From assembly GCA_047620505.1 (NCBI GenBank), contig JBLHKS010000330.1:1-5686 (forward strand): a DNA stretch of 5,686 bases, read 5' to 3'. Both the position numbers and the translations under genes were made by a program. This document shows, in pieces, positions 4,642-5,686 of the stretch. The stretch comes from JBLHKS01 sp047620505 (GTDB lineage Bacteria; Verrucomicrobiota; Verrucomicrobiia; Verrucomicrobiales; DEV007). The notes beneath the pieces were generated by a model. It worked only from the letters and a program-made list of their open reading frames with translations, searched no databases and had not been told where the DNA came from. The first letter of the stretch is position 1; the number at the start of each line of letters is the position of its first letter.

Positions 4642-5686
4642 GTGGGCAATTTTCACTCCAGATTCTGGTTAATTTTTCCCCTCGGAATCATCTGGTTCCT
4701 GTTGTGGATTGATTGGGCATCGTTTTATCTCGCGCCCACCTGGATTCACGGAATCGCTTTCGCGGTGTTCGCCGGATTGGCTGGGTTCTGGTTCTGGAAG
4801 GCTCGAAAACAGAGCGTTGTCGCGCGCTGTGCGATCGCTTCGGTCGTTTTTATAACTGGATGGCAGTTGCTGGTTTTCGGCGCTGCGGAAACGAACTGGA
4901 TTCCGGGACTGGCGCGCATCCTCAGCAAAACCGGGCTGGTAACCATTTTCCTCGCCGGTCTCGCCTGGTCGGTCTTCTTCGTCGAAGTTCAATCACGCAG
5001 ATTGCGAAAACTCGCAGCAGCTGGCCCGCCGCCAGCCCCTGCAGGCGAAGGCTCCTGGGTCTGGAACCCGTTTAACCTCGACGCCTGGTTTTTCCGAAGC
5101 GACAACCGCAAACTCGATCAATCGCTCTTCACCTTTCTCAGCTATTCGCTGATTTTCATTCTCCTATTTCTCATCCTGACAAAGCTCGGCAGCTGCCGAG
5201 AAATCTATGAGCTTCCGGCAGGTGGTGGCGAGCCGAAACAGCAGCAGGTCGTTAAAATTCAGAAGGTGATCAAGAAGAAAATCGTCATCAATCCTTTCAG
5301 CTCGATCATCTTCAATCCTCCGCCAATTGAGGACATCGAATTAAAGCTCACAGAGATAACCGAGCACAAATATGAGGTCGGTTACGGCGAAGGAAAAGGT
5401 GCTGGATTCAAAGGCGGGACCAACCGTGGAAAAGTCCGATTCATCCGGCTCGAATATCAGGGAGGCGATTGGGATCAGGACTTCGGCGGCAGCTCGGATT
5501 TGAACATTTTGATCGAATACAACGCTCGAACTGGCCAGCAGATCGCTGAGCGAACGGAGTCGCGGCGAATCAGCGATCTGGAGAATTTCCCCATCGGAAA
5601 AAGTCCGCCGATGGTCTACATGACCGGCCAGAAAAGCATCATCGTTTCAAAAAGCGAAGTCGAGACGCTCCGGGAATATCTCCTGG
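4642..5686 (+). CDS. Multi-pass membrane protein with DUF4159 domain (partial, C-terminus missing)
   Basis: There are 348 visible residues in an open frame reaching the right edge. I start at GTG 4642, 11 bases after the previous stop: no in-frame ATG occurs before the membrane region, and GTG precedes the first hydrophobic helix. Predicted membrane segments lie at about 8-29, 34-52, 60-80, 98-115 and 162-181. Basic loops KARKQ (53-57) and RRLRK (119-123) suggest a cytoplasmic N-terminus, putting everything after residue 182 in the periplasm. A Lys-rich linker (KIQKVIKKKIVINPF, 205-219) and a Gly-rich YEVGYGEGKGAGFKGGT (244-260) lead into the start of DUF4159: VRFIRLEYQGGDWDQDF (265-281), SSDLNILIEYNART (284-297) and FPIGKSPPMVYMTG (316-329). 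DUF4159 proteins are often found with MoxR, DUF58 and BatA-type genes, and their biochemical role is unsettled. The tight spacing to the ExbB/ExbD genes points to a shared complex. Domain call is confident; the exact start less so. Confidence 0.88.
   Translation, partial: MGNFHSRFWLIFPLGIIWFLLWIDWASFYLAPTWIHGIAFAVFAGLAGFWFWKARKQSVVARCAIASVVFITGWQLLVFGAAETNWIPGLARILSKTGLVTIFLAGLAWSVFFVEVQSRRLRKLAAAGPPPAPAGEGSWVWNPFNLDAWFFRSDNRKLDQSLFTFLSYSLIFILLFLILTKLGSCREIYELPAGGGEPKQQQVVKIQKVIKKKIVINPFSSIIFNPPPIEDIELKLTEITEHKYEVGYGEGKGAGFKGGTNRGKVRFIRLEYQGGDWDQDFGGSSDLNILIEYNARTGQQIAERTESRRISDLENFPIGKSPPMVYMTGQKSIIVSKSEVETLREYLL

Noticed and set aside
4357..4656. Minus-strand open frame of 99 codons rich in Ser/Gly/Pro
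   Set aside because: It is the mirror of the low-complexity tail of the orphan membrane protein; composition bias explains its openness.
1..5686. CRISPR arrays, tRNA/rRNA genes, insertion sequences and terminators
   Set aside because: No direct-repeat/spacer pattern, cloverleaf, transposase or stem-loop with T-run was seen. Nearly the whole window is coding, and neither operon ends inside it.

Overview
The window carries two divergent gene groups separated by a 189-base intergenic region, with both groups running off the ends of the window. The organism is most likely a member of the PVC group (Planctomycetota or Verrucomicrobiota). The main reason is the leftmost gene, a PSCyt1/DUF1587/DUF1595/DUF1592 haem protein of a type largely confined to those phyla. 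The ExbB/ExbD/ExbD/DUF4159 order and the lack of Shine-Dalgarno sequences ahead of nearly every gene agree with this. I cannot fix the genus.

Left group (minus strand, 2310 down to 1). A 449-residue right-handed beta-helix protein with a pectate-lyase-3-like N-terminus is followed by a secreted planctomycete-type cytochrome-c protein, cut by the left edge. Stop and start codons share one base (TGATG), so the two are almost certainly cotranscribed and probably translationally coupled. The beta-helix protein has no signal peptide and cannot be extended to include one, whereas its partner has a clear one.

Intergenic region (2311-2499). This is the only substantial non-coding stretch. It must hold the promoters of both groups, but I see no strong sigma-70-like pair, only a weak -10-like element and two short GC-rich palindromes.

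Right group (plus strand, 2500 to 5686). Five closely spaced genes encode an inner-membrane assembly: a MotA/TolQ/ExbB proton-channel subunit, two different ExbD-type proteins that each keep the membrane aspartate, an unrecognised single-pass protein with an acidic Pro/Ala-rich tail, and a protein with about five membrane segments and a DUF4159 domain, cut by the right edge. Positive-inside reasoning puts the DUF4159 domain and the acidic tail on the periplasmic side, where the ExbD globular domains also lie. The simplest reading is a proton-motive-force-driven envelope machine whose force is delivered to the orphan protein and/or the DUF4159 protein rather than to a recognisable TonB. The output of the machine cannot be told from this window.
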